Shown one piece after another: positions 44,194 through 52,457 of a stretch of 64,000 nt of DNA. The DNA is taken from positions 5,518,001 through 5,582,000 of the forward strand of contig CBDCWO010000006.1 in the NCBI GenBank assembly GCA_965223405.1, written 5' to 3'. Source of the stretch: CBDCWO01 sp965223405 (GTDB lineage: Bacteria > Bacteroidota > Bacteroidia > Chitinophagales > Saprospiraceae). Each line of letters starts with the position of its first letter. Position 1 is the first letter of the stretch. The notes below the pieces were generated by a model. That model did not search any database. It saw only the letters and a list, made by a program, of their open reading frames with translations, and was not told the DNA's origin. The position numbers and the translations under genes are program-made.

Positions 44194-45612
44194 ATGTCAA
44201 ATTTGAAATTTTCAATATTGGTTTTATTGTGGGTTTGGGTGTCTTCATCTTTTGCGCAACCGGATATCCAACTTACTCCTTACATTAATGGCCTTTCCAG
44301 CCCTACTGACATCGCATTCGCACCGGGCTCAAATCTGATTTTTGTAGCCGAGCGGGATGGCAAAATCAAGTGGATTGACCAAAATATGAGTGTGGGCACC
44401 CTATTAGACCTTTCGCCAAAAGTTATATCAGGAAGTGAATTGGGATTATTAGGTCTCATATTTGATCCAGATTTTCAGACCAACCGGAAGATGTATGTGA
44501 ATTACACCAGATCCAATCAAAATAAAATAGAAACAGTCATATCAGCGTTTACGGTGACCGACAGTACCTTGAAAAATGCGGATGTGGCAGAAGAGGTCAT
44601 TTTAATCTTTGAACAGCTATTTGCCAACCACAATGGGGGAGACTTGGCATTTGGGAGCGACGGATACCTCTATGTGGCAACTGGGGATGGAGGCGATGGC
44701 GGAGATCCACAAAATCAAGGGCAGCAGCTAAATACGTTATTAGGGAAAATCTTAAGAATAGATGTTTCGGTGGATTCCGGATATGCGATTCCCCCTGACA
44801 ATCCTTTCGTCGATACAGCAGGAATGGATGAAATATGGCTTTATGGCTTGAGAAATCCCTGGCGCTTTTCTTTTGACCGCGTATTAGGAGATTGTTGGAT
44901 TGCAGATGTGGGTCAGAGGTTGTGGGAAGAAATTTCAACTGTTCCACCTTCTGGGGGTGGCCGAAACTTAGGCTGGCGGTGTTTTGAGGGTTATGCCCAA
45001 TTTAGTAATTGTGACGATATCGTACATCACGAGCCAATCTACGCTTATGCCCACAACCGCAATTGTGGTGACAACAACTTTTGTGGTAATTCCATAACCG
45101 GTGGTTTTATATACCGGGGACAAGCTTTTCCAAATATGAGTGGACATTACCTCTTTGCGGATTATGATACCAACATATTATGGTCGCTCACTTTGGATTC
45201 CGGTGGAAATTCTCAAGTCCTCAGACACATTCAATCCAATCCTATTTCGGAAATATCTACATTCGGTGAGGATAACGAAGGGGAATTATGGGCAGCTAGC
45301 CTTAATGGAATAATCTACAAGGTTTCAGATGCAAATATTACCAGCACCACAAATATTTTCACGATTCCGGAGTTTCGCCTTTTTCCAAATCCTACAAAAT
45401 CTATCGTAGCCTTGAATTCATCCATTCCATTTTCAACGGTGAACATTGCATGTTTTGATGTAATGGGCCGGCGATATGATCTTAAACATGAAGGTAGCGG
45501 TAGTGAAGCGATCATTGATATCAAACCATTGCCCACTGGTACCTACGTGATATTCATTAGTGATAAAAATAACAACTGGATCATTCCATCACGATTAATC
45601 ATTTTTGAGTAG
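44194..45612 (+). CDS. secreted PQQ-type sugar dehydrogenase-like protein with T9SS sorting domain
   Basis: 472 residues. Signal peptide 'LVLLWVWVSSSFA'. Residues ~25-380 are the soluble glucose/sorbosone dehydrogenase propeller: 'GLSSPTDIAFAPGS', 'HNGGDLAFGSDGYLYVATG', 'YGLRNPWRFSFD' and 'ADVGQRLWEEI'. The last ~75 residues ('FRLFPNPTKSIVALN', 'YDVMGRR-like FDVMGRRYDL', 'PLPTGTYVIFI') are a type-A T9SS C-terminal domain, so it is probably exported through the type IX system. The sugar substrate and actual PQQ use are not proven. Confidence 0.88.
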   Translation: MSNLKFSILVLLWVWVSSSFAQPDIQLTPYINGLSSPTDIAFAPGSNLIFVAERDGKIKWIDQNMSVGTLLDLSPKVISGSELGLLGLIFDPDFQTNRKMYVNYTRSNQNKIETVISAFTVTDSTLKNADVAEEVILIFEQLFANHNGGDLAFGSDGYLYVATGDGGDGGDPQNQGQQLNTLLGKILRIDVSVDSGYAIPPDNPFVDTAGMDEIWLYGLRNPWRFSFDRVLGDCWIADVGQRLWEEISTVPPSGGGRNLGWRCFEGYAQFSNCDDIVHHEPIYAYAHNRNCGDNNFCGNSITGGFIYRGQAFPNMSGHYLFADYDTNILWSLTLDSGGNSQVLRHIQSNPISEISTFGEDNEGELWAASLNGIIYKVSDANITSTTNIFTIPEFRLFPNPTKSIVALNSSIPFSTVNIACFDVMGRRYDLKHEGSGSEAIIDIKPLPTGTYVIFISDKNNNWIIPSRLIIFE

Positions 45613-45637
45613 AATTTGTTTGAACTTTTGATTACTA

Positions 45638-45984
45638 TTATTGAAGTGATTTAAAAACAAATTGTTAATTGATTTGCATACCATTGATCCTGACTGCTGC
45701 AGGCAGGTCTCAATATATCAGCTTTTTCTCAATCCATCCGCGAGCGCCGAAGCTGCTCAGCGGACTTAGTGCGCCATCCGCGTGCCGCAGTAGCTTTAGC
45801 GGAGGCGCAAGGGGACTTCGTCTGCCGACGGCGGACAGCCGTCGGCCAAAGCCTTTGGCGTCGGACGAGGCGCTAGCTACGGCTATGCATCCTGCCAGCC
45901 GCAGGCAAGGCTCTATAAGAGCTTCATCTTGAAAATCAAGCGTATACAACTCATTTTAACATCTGTTTTTAAACCACTACATTA
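45638..45984 (+). repeat. repeat family A, copy 2 (~345 bp, expanded)
   Basis: Matches the reverse complement of 3657-3860. It has the same ends (GAAGTGATTTAAAAACAAAT and, at the far end, TCTGTTTTTAAACCACT) and core words. Relative to copy 1 it carries three GC-rich insertions: about 19 bases near 45690, about 110 bases near 45765-45875, and about 20 bases near 45890-45912. The middle insertion contains the hairpin GACGGCGGACAGCCGTCGGC. The first and third contain related CTGC/GCAG words. The element fills the gap between the dehydrogenase gene and prfB. Confidence 0.8.
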
Positions 45985-46063
45985 TTCAAATATTCCGTGA
46001 TAATCAGATTGGATTTTGGGAATATCGATAATCCGTGTAATTTGCAGCTTTAAATTTATAATC

Positions 46064-47150
46064 ATGACTATTGAACAACTAAACGATCTTAAAGATCGAC
46101 TGCTTTCGTTAAGGAGGTATCTTTGACGTAGATAAACGTCTTGCTACCATAGAAGAAAAAGAAATTCATGCTGCCGATCCCGCATTTTGGGAAGACTCAA
46201 ATCGGGCGCAAGCAATTCTTAGAGACATTAAATTAAACAAGAAGTGGATTGAGCAGTATCAAAACACAGCTCAAACCATTGAGGACCTTGAAGTAATGTT
46301 CGAGTTTTTAAGGGAAGGTGAAAGCTCCGAGGAAGAGGTAGATAAATATTATGATAATGCGGTAGAATCTATCGATGACCTGGAATTCCGCAGTACACTG
46401 AATAATCCGGAGGATGAGCTAGGATGTATTCTTGAGATCAACTCAGGAGCCGGGGGAACAGAAGCTTGTGATTGGTCGGCTATGTTACAGCGCATGTATA
46501 TGATGTGGTGTGATAAGAATGGTTATAAATATTCGCTCCTGAACGAACAGCCGGGAGATGTGGCAGGAGTCAAAAGTGTATCTTTAGAGATTATCGGGGA
46601 TTATGCATATGGGATGCTTAAAGGCGAAAATGGAGTTCACAGACTTGTCAGAGTAAGTCCATTTAATGCACAGGGAAAGCGGATGACCTCTTTTTCATCG
46701 GTATTTGTACATCCCATGGTCGATGATCGAATTGAAGTTGAAGTAAATCCTGCTGATCTGGAATGGGATACTTTTCGTTCCAGCGGAGCAGGTGGTCAGC
46801 ATGTAAACAAAACGGAATCAGCGGTTCGAGTTAGACATTTGCCCAGTGGGGTGGTAGTGGAATGTCAGCAAGAAAGATCGCAACATATGAATCGCGATAA
46901 AGCGATGCAAATGTTGAAGTCCCGGCTTTATGAACTGGAATTGGAAAAAAAACGAGCTGAAAAGCAGAAGGTCGAGGCAGGTAAAATGAAAAATGAATGG
47001 GGTAGTCAAATCCGTTCTTATGTATTGGATGATCGCCGGGTAAAAGATCATCGTACACAGTTTCAGACATCTCAGACTGATGCCGTTCTTGCAGGGGATT
47101 TAGATGGCTTCCTGAAAGCTTATTTGATGTGGGAAGGAAAAGATAATTGA
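46064..47150 (+). CDS. prfB: peptide chain release factor 2 with programmed +1 frameshift
   Basis: The gene is joined as 46064-46123 plus 46125-47150, 361 residues in all. The first 20 codons ('MTIEQLNDLKDRLLSLRRYL') end at an in-frame TGA at 46124-46126. Just before it is AGGAGGTATCTTTGAC: a Shine-Dalgarno-like AGGAGG, three spacer bases, then the shifty CTT-TGA-C. This is the classical RF2 autoregulation site. After the +1 shift the frame continues 'DVDKRLATIEEKE'. The tail holds 'RVSPFN', which recognises stop codons, and the catalytic 'GAGGQHVN'. RF2 terminates at UGA and UAA. Confidence 0.97.
46111..46127 (+). promoter_or_regulatory. prfB recoding site (SD-like sequence plus slippery CTTTGAC)
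   Basis: AAGGAGGTATCTTTGAC. The internal AGGAGG lies three bases before the CTT codon and stimulates slippage of peptidyl-tRNA from CUU to UUU when RF2 is scarce. This spacing equals that in E. coli prfB. Confidence 0.95.
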
Positions 47151-47179
47151 TCCGATCAGGGAATCATCGTTGTGGTACA

Positions 47180-47854
47180 CTAGCTAGATTTATTTCCGTC
47201 AGACTCAAATAGCACTCCATCTCTCATAGTTAGAATTCGATCACTCATAGCAGCTAGTTCCTGGTTGTGAGTGACAATGATAAAAGTCTGATTAAAGTCT
47301 TGTCGTAGTTGAAACAACATTTTATGTATGTCCTGTGATGTTTCCGAATCCAGATTGCCGGAAGGTTCATCAGCTAAAATGATATCAGGCTGATTGATCA
47401 GGGCTCTGGCTATGGCAACTCTTTGTTGTTCACCTCCGGAAAGCTGCCCGGGTTTGTGTTCTAGTCTTTCTCCCAGTCCCAAATACTCTAAAAGTTGTTT
47501 AGCTCTGATTGATGCTTGAGACAAAGAGTCTCCTTTGATAATTGAGGGAATAAAGGTATTTTCTAAAGCAGTAAATTCTGCCAACAAATGGTGAAATTGA
47601 AAAATAAATCCGATTTTTTGATTGCGGAATTGTGCTAATTCCCGTCCGGATAATTTAGTTACATCAATACCTCCTATTAAGATTTTGCCTTGATCCGGTT
47701 GATCGAGAGTGCCTATTATATGGAGTAAGGTGCTTTTCCCGGCTCCTGATTTACCAACTATGGATGCAATTTCACCTTTAGAGATGTTAAGGTTAACACC
47801 CTTTACAACATGCAAGTCCCCATAATATTTGTGTACATTTTCTACAAGTAACAT
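47180..47854 (-). CDS. lolD: ABC transporter ATP-binding protein (LolD-like)
   Basis: 224 residues. Walker A 'GKSGAGKSTLLH', signature 'QLSGGEQQRVAIARALI', Walker B 'DIILADEPSGNLDSETS' and H-loop 'FIIVTHNQELA'. Length and 'IGTLDQPDQGKILIGG' fit the LolD/MacB subgroup, which powers lipoprotein release or efflux. No permease gene is adjacent, so LolCE-type partners must be elsewhere. It converges with prfB. The Lol assignment is from sequence type alone. Confidence 0.88.
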   Translation of the reverse strand: MLLVENVHKYYGDLHVVKGVNLNISKGEIASIVGKSGAGKSTLLHIIGTLDQPDQGKILIGGIDVTKLSGRELAQFRNQKIGFIFQFHHLLAEFTALENTFIPSIIKGDSLSQASIRAKQLLEYLGLGERLEHKPGQLSGGEQQRVAIARALINQPDIILADEPSGNLDSETSQDIHKMLFQLRQDFNQTFIIVTHNQELAAMSDRILTMRDGVLFESDGNKSS

Positions 47855-48011
47855 TTAAATGTATTATTCTAGTTGATACTGTAAATAAATAATAGGATAG
47901 TTACGTTATAAATTCGTCAGTAAAGTTAATCGACTTAATGAGGAATGCCTTATTAACTCAAACTTTACGGATTTTTTAAACGAATATTTAGCCGATATAT
48001 GGTTATTGGGC

Positions 48012-48019
48012 TATTTTTG
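48012..48019 (+). promoter_or_regulatory. candidate -7 element upstream of the first glycosyltransferase
   Basis: TATTTTTG at 48012-48019 matches the consensus; the gene starts 123 bases further on. A second, imperfect box (TATACTTTG) lies nearer at about 48099. Confidence 0.35.
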
Positions 48020-48141
48020 TTGAACTAGTCCTTAATTTTAAACAATATAAATAACAACATGCCTTTCATTAGCATTTGCTAAGATCAATTATTTTCTATA
48101 CTTTGACACCAACAATCCAACATAATCGTTTAAATACTGGT

Positions 48142-49365
48142 ATGAAGATTCTTCAGATTTGTAAGAAATTTCCCTATCCGCTGAAAGATGGAGAGTCAAT
48201 AGCCAACACGTACATCAGTAAAGCACTAAATAATTTAGGCTGCGAAATTACATTGTTATCCATGAATACCTCCAAGCACTATGTAGAATTGGAATCTATT
48301 CCCGTGGATTTTGATCATTATCAAGCCGTTCATACGGTTAAGGTAGACAATCATGTAAGTTACTGGAAGGCGTTTTTGTTCTTAATTAGAAATGAATCAT
48401 ATAATGTAGCTCGCTTTATTTCTCCATTATTTGCCAATAAGTTAAAAGAAATATTGGAGCAAGAAAAGTTTGATGTGGTTCAGTTAGAGACGGCCTATTT
48501 AAGCCCATATATTCCTTTGATCCGGAAACATAGTCAGGCACTTATCGTGATGCGAGCTCATAATGTGGAGTATGAAATTTGGGAACGAATGGCTGAACAC
48601 TCCGGAGTTGGTTTTCGCAGGTGGTATTTTAATCATATCAGCCGACAGTTGCAATCATTTGAAAAGAAATACCTCAGGGATTATGATCTGCTGATTACAT
48701 TTACGGAAAGAGATCTGTTTAAATATCGCAAAATGGGATATTTTAATGGGGCATTGTTATCTCCGATTGGGCTTAACTTGGATCGATATAATAAATCCGA
48801 ATCCATTCCGAAAGATGGAACTCATCTGGCATATATTGGAGCCTTGGATTGGATGCCTAACCTTGAAGGACTAAAGTGGTTCCTTAACGAAGTATGGCCA
48901 GTATTGACTGAAAAATACCCGAAATTGCATTTTCATATTGCGGGTAGAAATACTCCACCTGAAATTTTTGATCGAAAAAACCAAAGGGTCCACATCCATG
49001 GAGAAGTTCCCGATGCATTGGATTTCCTAAATAAATATTCCTTATTGATTGTTCCTCTTTTTTCAGGAAGCGGGATGCGGGTAAAAATCCTGGAGGGCAT
49101 GGCTTTAGGAAAAGTTGTTGTTACCACTACAATTGGTATGGAAGGTATTCCTGCTCAGAATAATAAGGACATCCTCATTGCTGATAATGCTGAGGAGTTT
49201 GTAGACCAAATAAGTCATTGTATTGACCACCCTAAAAATATTCATCGCATTGGCGACCGAGCCTCGCTGGTGGTTAAGGCGTATTTTGATAATCATCATA
49301 TTGCCAGACAACTTCTTCAAACATATAAAGAAGAGATAGAAAATCATCGTCTGATACCCGTTTGA
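48142..49365 (+). CDS. GT4-type glycosyltransferase
   Basis: 407 residues from the ATG at 48142 ('MKILQICKKFPYPLKDGES'); a longer version from 48076 has no supporting features. GT-B fold: N-terminal 'PLKDGESIANTYISKALNN' and the C-terminal nucleotide-sugar domain with 'LAYIGALDWMPNLEGLKW', 'HIHGEVPDALDFLNKYSLL' and 'PLFSGSGMRVKILEGMALG', an E-x7-E-like pattern. It transfers a sugar from a nucleotide donor, probably in surface polysaccharide synthesis. The next glycosyltransferase gene follows within 30 bases. Confidence 0.9.
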   Translation: MKILQICKKFPYPLKDGESIANTYISKALNNLGCEITLLSMNTSKHYVELESIPVDFDHYQAVHTVKVDNHVSYWKAFLFLIRNESYNVARFISPLFANKLKEILEQEKFDVVQLETAYLSPYIPLIRKHSQALIVMRAHNVEYEIWERMAEHSGVGFRRWYFNHISRQLQSFEKKYLRDYDLLITFTERDLFKYRKMGYFNGALLSPIGLNLDRYNKSESIPKDGTHLAYIGALDWMPNLEGLKWFLNEVWPVLTEKYPKLHFHIAGRNTPPEIFDRKNQRVHIHGEVPDALDFLNKYSLLIVPLFSGSGMRVKILEGMALGKVVVTTTIGMEGIPAQNNKDILIADNAEEFVDQISHCIDHPKNIHRIGDRASLVVKAYFDNHHIARQLLQTYKEEIENHRLIPV

Positions 49366-49378
49366 TCTCTTCTTTTCC

Positions 49379-49387
49379 TACTTTTGC
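49379..49387 (+). promoter_or_regulatory. -7 promoter element directly upstream of the second glycosyltransferase
   Basis: TACTTTTGC in the 26-base gap between the two glycosyltransferase genes, ending four bases before the GTG start at 49392. It predicts a leaderless internal transcript; the gene could also be read through from upstream. Confidence 0.5.
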
Positions 49388-49391
49388 ACTC

Positions 49392-50567
49392 GTGAAAATA
49401 GCAATAGTGGCTCCAAGGTTCCCTTACCCAATTGAGAAGGGAGATAAGCTAAGATTATATCATCAAATAAAGGGTCTGGCTCAGAATCACCAGATCTTTT
49501 TGTTTTGTGTTTCAGATGTTCCAATTTCTAAACCAGATAAACGACATCTACTCCAGTATTGCCAGAAAATATATCTTTTTAATCTATCCAAGTTGCAAAT
49601 TATTGGCAATCTATTGCGTGGGTTTTATACCTCTTTGCCCTTTCAAGTGGCTTATTTCTATTCCAGAAAAGTTAAATCGGAGATTCAAGAAAAAATCTTG
49701 AAACACAATCCGGATGTAGTTTTTACTCAACTGATCAGATCTGCACCCTACACCCGGGCATTACCTTATTATAAGGTGATTGATTACATGGACTGTTTTT
49801 CTTTGAATACCATTAGGAGAACAGAAAGTAGTCCTTGGTATCAGCAGTGGTTTTGGAAATGGGAAGTTTCGAAAGTTAAAAAATTTGAAAAAAGTATTCT
49901 ATTTGACTATGATCAACAATGTATTATCTCCGGCTACGATAGGTCTCAATTACCATTGCTATCCAAAGATCGAGTTAGAGTAATTCCTAATGGCATTGAT
50001 CTTCAATATTTCAACTCCACCAGTGTTCCTGAGACTTTGGATGACAAATTTGATTTACTGTTTGCCGGTAATCTTGGTTACTATCCAAATGTGAAAGCTG
50101 CGCAGTTTTTACTTAAGCATATTTTAACCAGTTTGCCAAAGCATATTAAACTATGCCTGGCCGGCGCACGTCCCCACAAGTCCCTAAGAGTACATTCCGA
50201 TCGTGTTTTGGTGACAGGATGGGTAGAGGATATTAGGGGATATTACCGGAATGCAAAATTATTTGTAGCCCCAATTTTTGAAGGAGCCGGATTACAGAAC
50301 AAAATATTGGAGGCAATGGCTTTAGGCATCCCATGCATCACTACCTCAATTGTCAACAACTCCATTAAGGCTAAAGCGGGAGCACATTTATTGATAGCAG
50401 ACACTGCAGATGAATTCATCATGCAGATAAATTATCTTTTAGAGAATCCCGATAAAAGGCAGCGAATTGCCGATGAAGCAATTAAATTTGTAGTCAACCA
50501 TTATAACTGGAATTTGTTTAATGCACGTTTAGAAAAATTACTAACACATGACGGAGTCAACAATTGA
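49392..50567 (+). CDS. GT4-type glycosyltransferase
   Basis: 391 residues from the GTG at 49392, where the product begins 'VKIAIVAPRFPYPIEKGDK', matching the previous glycosyltransferase's opening. A TTG at 49362 would add ten residues and overlap the gap's promoter box. GT-B motifs: 'LLFAGNLGYYPNVKAAQFL', 'VTGWVEDIRGYYRNAKLF' and 'PIFEGAGLQNKILEAMALG'. It is a likely paralogue and partner of the preceding gene in surface glycan assembly. Its 3' end overlaps the ribBA start by 20 bases. Confidence 0.9.
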   Translation: MKIAIVAPRFPYPIEKGDKLRLYHQIKGLAQNHQIFLFCVSDVPISKPDKRHLLQYCQKIYLFNLSKLQIIGNLLRGFYTSLPFQVAYFYSRKVKSEIQEKILKHNPDVVFTQLIRSAPYTRALPYYKVIDYMDCFSLNTIRRTESSPWYQQWFWKWEVSKVKKFEKSILFDYDQQCIISGYDRSQLPLLSKDRVRVIPNGIDLQYFNSTSVPETLDDKFDLLFAGNLGYYPNVKAAQFLLKHILTSLPKHIKLCLAGARPHKSLRVHSDRVLVTGWVEDIRGYYRNAKLFVAPIFEGAGLQNKILEAMALGIPCITTSIVNNSIKAKAGAHLLIADTADEFIMQINYLLENPDKRQRIADEAIKFVVNHYNWNLFNARLEKLLTHDGVNN

Positions 50568-51663
50568 CCGGACTATTCAACTTAACTCAGTTGAAGAAGC
50601 TATTGAAGAAATAAAGTCTGGCAGAATGGTAATTGTGGTGGATGATGAGGATCGCGAAAATGAAGGAGATTTTATTTGCGCCGCGGAATGTGTTACTCCG
50701 GAGATCATCAACTTTATGGCACAGCATGGGAGAGGTTTGATTTGTGCACCATTAGACGAAAATAGAGCCAATGAGTTGGAATTACCCATGATGGTTCATT
50801 CAAATACGGCCTTACATGAAACCGCATTCACTGTCTCCATTGACTTAATTGGCCATGGATGTACAACAGGAATATCAGCATATGATCGTGCCAGGGGGAT
50901 CAAGGCTTTGGTAGATCCAAGTATCATTTCTTCAGATTTTGCGCGCCCCGGACATATTTTTCCACTTAGAGCTAAGAGTGGGGGAGTATTGAGAAGAACC
51001 GGCCATACTGAAGCAGCTATCGATTTAGCTCGATTGGCTGGTTATTATCCCGCCGGAGTACTTGTTGAAATCCTAAATGACGATGGGACCATGGCACGGC
51101 TACCTCAGCTCTTGGGAATTGCACAACGGTTCAACCTGAAGATCATAACGATCAAAGATTTAGTTGCTTTTCGGATGCGAACCGAGCGCATTGTAAAACA
51201 CATTTATAGCCGATTTTTAGATACGAAAAGGGGGAAATTCGAAGTAAAGGCCTACCAACAAATAACTACTGGAGATATACATTTAGCATTTATTAGGGGA
51301 CCGCTGAAACCTAATGTTCCCGCCTTGGTTCGTGTTCATTCATCAACGGTTACTGGAGAGGTATTGGGCAATATTATGGATGACTATGGATTACAAATTC
51401 ATAATGCCATTTCAATTATTTCTAAAAAAGGAGGTGTTTTATTAAATATGAGACACAATGATGATATCTCAATAACCGAAAAGCTGAAAAAAATAGAACA
51501 AAAGGGTGATTCACTTGAACAGCGAGACTTTGGTGTCGGCGCTCAAATATTGAGAGAGCTGGGATTACAAAAAATTAAATTATTGACCAATAGTAAAAGG
51601 AAGAGAATAGGGTTGGAAGGATATGGTTTGGAAATTGTGGGGTATGAATCTCTTTCTATATGA
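50548..51663 (+). CDS. ribB: 3,4-dihydroxy-2-butanone-4-phosphate synthase with degenerate GTP cyclohydrolase II domain
   Basis: 371 residues. The N-terminal DHBP synthase domain is intact: 'VVDDEDRENEGDF', 'QHGRGLICAPL', 'TTGISAYDRARG' and 'GGVLRRTGHTEAAIDLARL'. The C-terminal RibA-like domain aligns ('VRVHSSTVTGEVLGNIMDD') but lacks the three zinc cysteines: they correspond to Thr267, Asp278 and Tyr280. The catalytic 'YLRQEGRGIGL' region has become 'NMRHNDDISI'. So this protein probably makes only the four-carbon riboflavin precursor; a separate active RibA or another GTP cyclohydrolase would be needed. It overlaps the glycosyltransferase gene by 20 bases. Confidence 0.92.
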   Translation: MTESTIDRTIQLNSVEEAIEEIKSGRMVIVVDDEDRENEGDFICAAECVTPEIINFMAQHGRGLICAPLDENRANELELPMMVHSNTALHETAFTVSIDLIGHGCTTGISAYDRARGIKALVDPSIISSDFARPGHIFPLRAKSGGVLRRTGHTEAAIDLARLAGYYPAGVLVEILNDDGTMARLPQLLGIAQRFNLKIITIKDLVAFRMRTERIVKHIYSRFLDTKRGKFEVKAYQQITTGDIHLAFIRGPLKPNVPALVRVHSSTVTGEVLGNIMDDYGLQIHNAISIISKKGGVLLNMRHNDDISITEKLKKIEQKGDSLEQRDFGVGAQILRELGLQKIKLLTNSKRKRIGLEGYGLEIVGYESLSI

Positions 51664-51701
51664 GTCAAATAAAATGATTTAGGATGTCTAGTGTAAGTTA
51701 T

Positions 51702-51747
51702 GCTTAATTGACTGATGGCTTAGGTGTATTTTAAGTCTGTACTTCCC
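51702..51747 (+). repeat. repeat family E, copy 2
   Basis: GCTTAATTGACTGATGGCTT followed by AGGTGTATTTTAAGTCTGTA; counterpart of 39555-39603 on the other strand. It is followed at 51760 by TCTACTCCGAAAACT, also found next to family E at 39 kb beyond a ~100-base insertion there. Confidence 0.65.
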
Positions 51748-51777
51748 TCGCTATTGGATCTACTCCGAAAACTTTTG

Positions 51778-51873
51778 GATGGATTGTATCGCTTCTTTGG
51801 AGCTCCGATTATTAAACGATCCATGTTCAGGGTCTTACGAACCTGGTAACAATCTTTAGTTCCGATGAGACTA
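51778..51873 (+). repeat. repeat family C, unit C1
   Basis: About 95 bases: GATGGATTGTATCGCTTC, GGAGCTCCGAT, then CAGGGTCTTACGAACCTGG (imperfect hairpin), TAACAATCTTTAGTTCCGAT. It is directly repeated as C2 some 306 bases further on, at roughly three-quarters identity. Confidence 0.75.
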
Positions 51874-51922
51874 GTACCAAGTACCTACTATGATTTTAAA
51901 TCAAACGATACTAGTGAGTAAA

Positions 51923-51936
51923 GTCGCGTTAGCGAC
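51923..51936. repeat. short GC-rich hairpin
   Basis: GTCGC-GTTA-GCGAC, a perfect five-base stem inside the family C cluster, between units C1 and C3. Confidence 0.5.
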
Positions 51937-51944
51937 GACAGAGC

Positions 51945-52000
51945 ATAACCAGGTTCGTAAGAACCTGGAAAATAGACAAGCTTATCAATGGAGCTCCATC
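51945..52000 (-). repeat. repeat family C, inverted partial unit C3
   Basis: On the minus strand it reads GGAGCTCC ... CCAGGTTCTTACGAACCTGG TTA, the central part of the C unit. The 20-base palindrome CCAGGTTC-GTAA-GAACCTGG (51949-51968) is perfect. Confidence 0.65.
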
Positions 52001-52084
52001 GGAGCGGTAGATCTTAAACACCATTTGTTTCCCAAATTCATAATATATTGACGTGGATCGGGAATATTTACCCAAATTCTTTTG

Positions 52085-52180
52085 TGGATTGTATCTCTCC
52101 TACGGAGCTCCGATACAATAAATCATCTATATCCAGGGTCTTACGACCCTGGCAACAATCTTTCGTACCGATAGGACTTG
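52085..52180 (+). repeat. repeat family C, unit C2
   Basis: Direct repeat of C1: TGGATTGTATCTCTCC, GGAGCTCCGAT, then the perfect hairpin CCAGGGTC-TTAC-GACCCTGG (52133-52152), CAACAATCTTTCGTACCGAT. The hairpin stem differs from C1 and C3 by paired changes (GGGTC/GACCC versus GGTTC/GAACC), suggesting selection for pairing. Confidence 0.75.
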
Positions 52181-52199
52181 TTCGAGTAACTAATTCGAC

Positions 52200-52383
52200 C
52201 ACTCTGCTAAGTCAACATCAAAACCATTGGTAAAATAACATTAGGTTTCAGCATTTGTGAGTCCTCCCGCGAAACTTGCTGTAAATGAATGCGCGTCTGC
52301 ATTTCCTTCAGGGCTAGGGTTAAAAATGGTTCTGTGGGTGGAGATCCTCAGGGTTAGGGTGTAGGTGAGCTTACAATATTTTG
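52200..52383 (-). repeat. repeat family B, copy 2
   Basis: Reverse-complement match to 39068-39281, containing CAAAATATTGTAAGCTCACC, CACCCTAACCCTGAGG, GCGCATTCATTTACAGCAAG and, beyond a gap, TTTTGATGTTGACTTAGCAG. It directly adjoins unit C2. Confidence 0.75.
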
Positions 52384-52457
52384 TCTAATTTCCAGTATTG
52401 TTTGAAATACCACCTTATAGGGAGGTCTCACTTTTACTATTAACTAGTGTGGTTAAA

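Noticed and set aside
46064..46130. prfB frame break as a sequencing error or pseudogene
   Set aside because: The break carries the full AGGAGG/CTTTGAC recoding signal at the same position as in other bacteria.
51778..52180. CRISPR-like array
   Set aside because: Only two full direct units of ~95 bases plus one inverted partial unit, with a ~210-base gap and no cas genes; not regular spacers.
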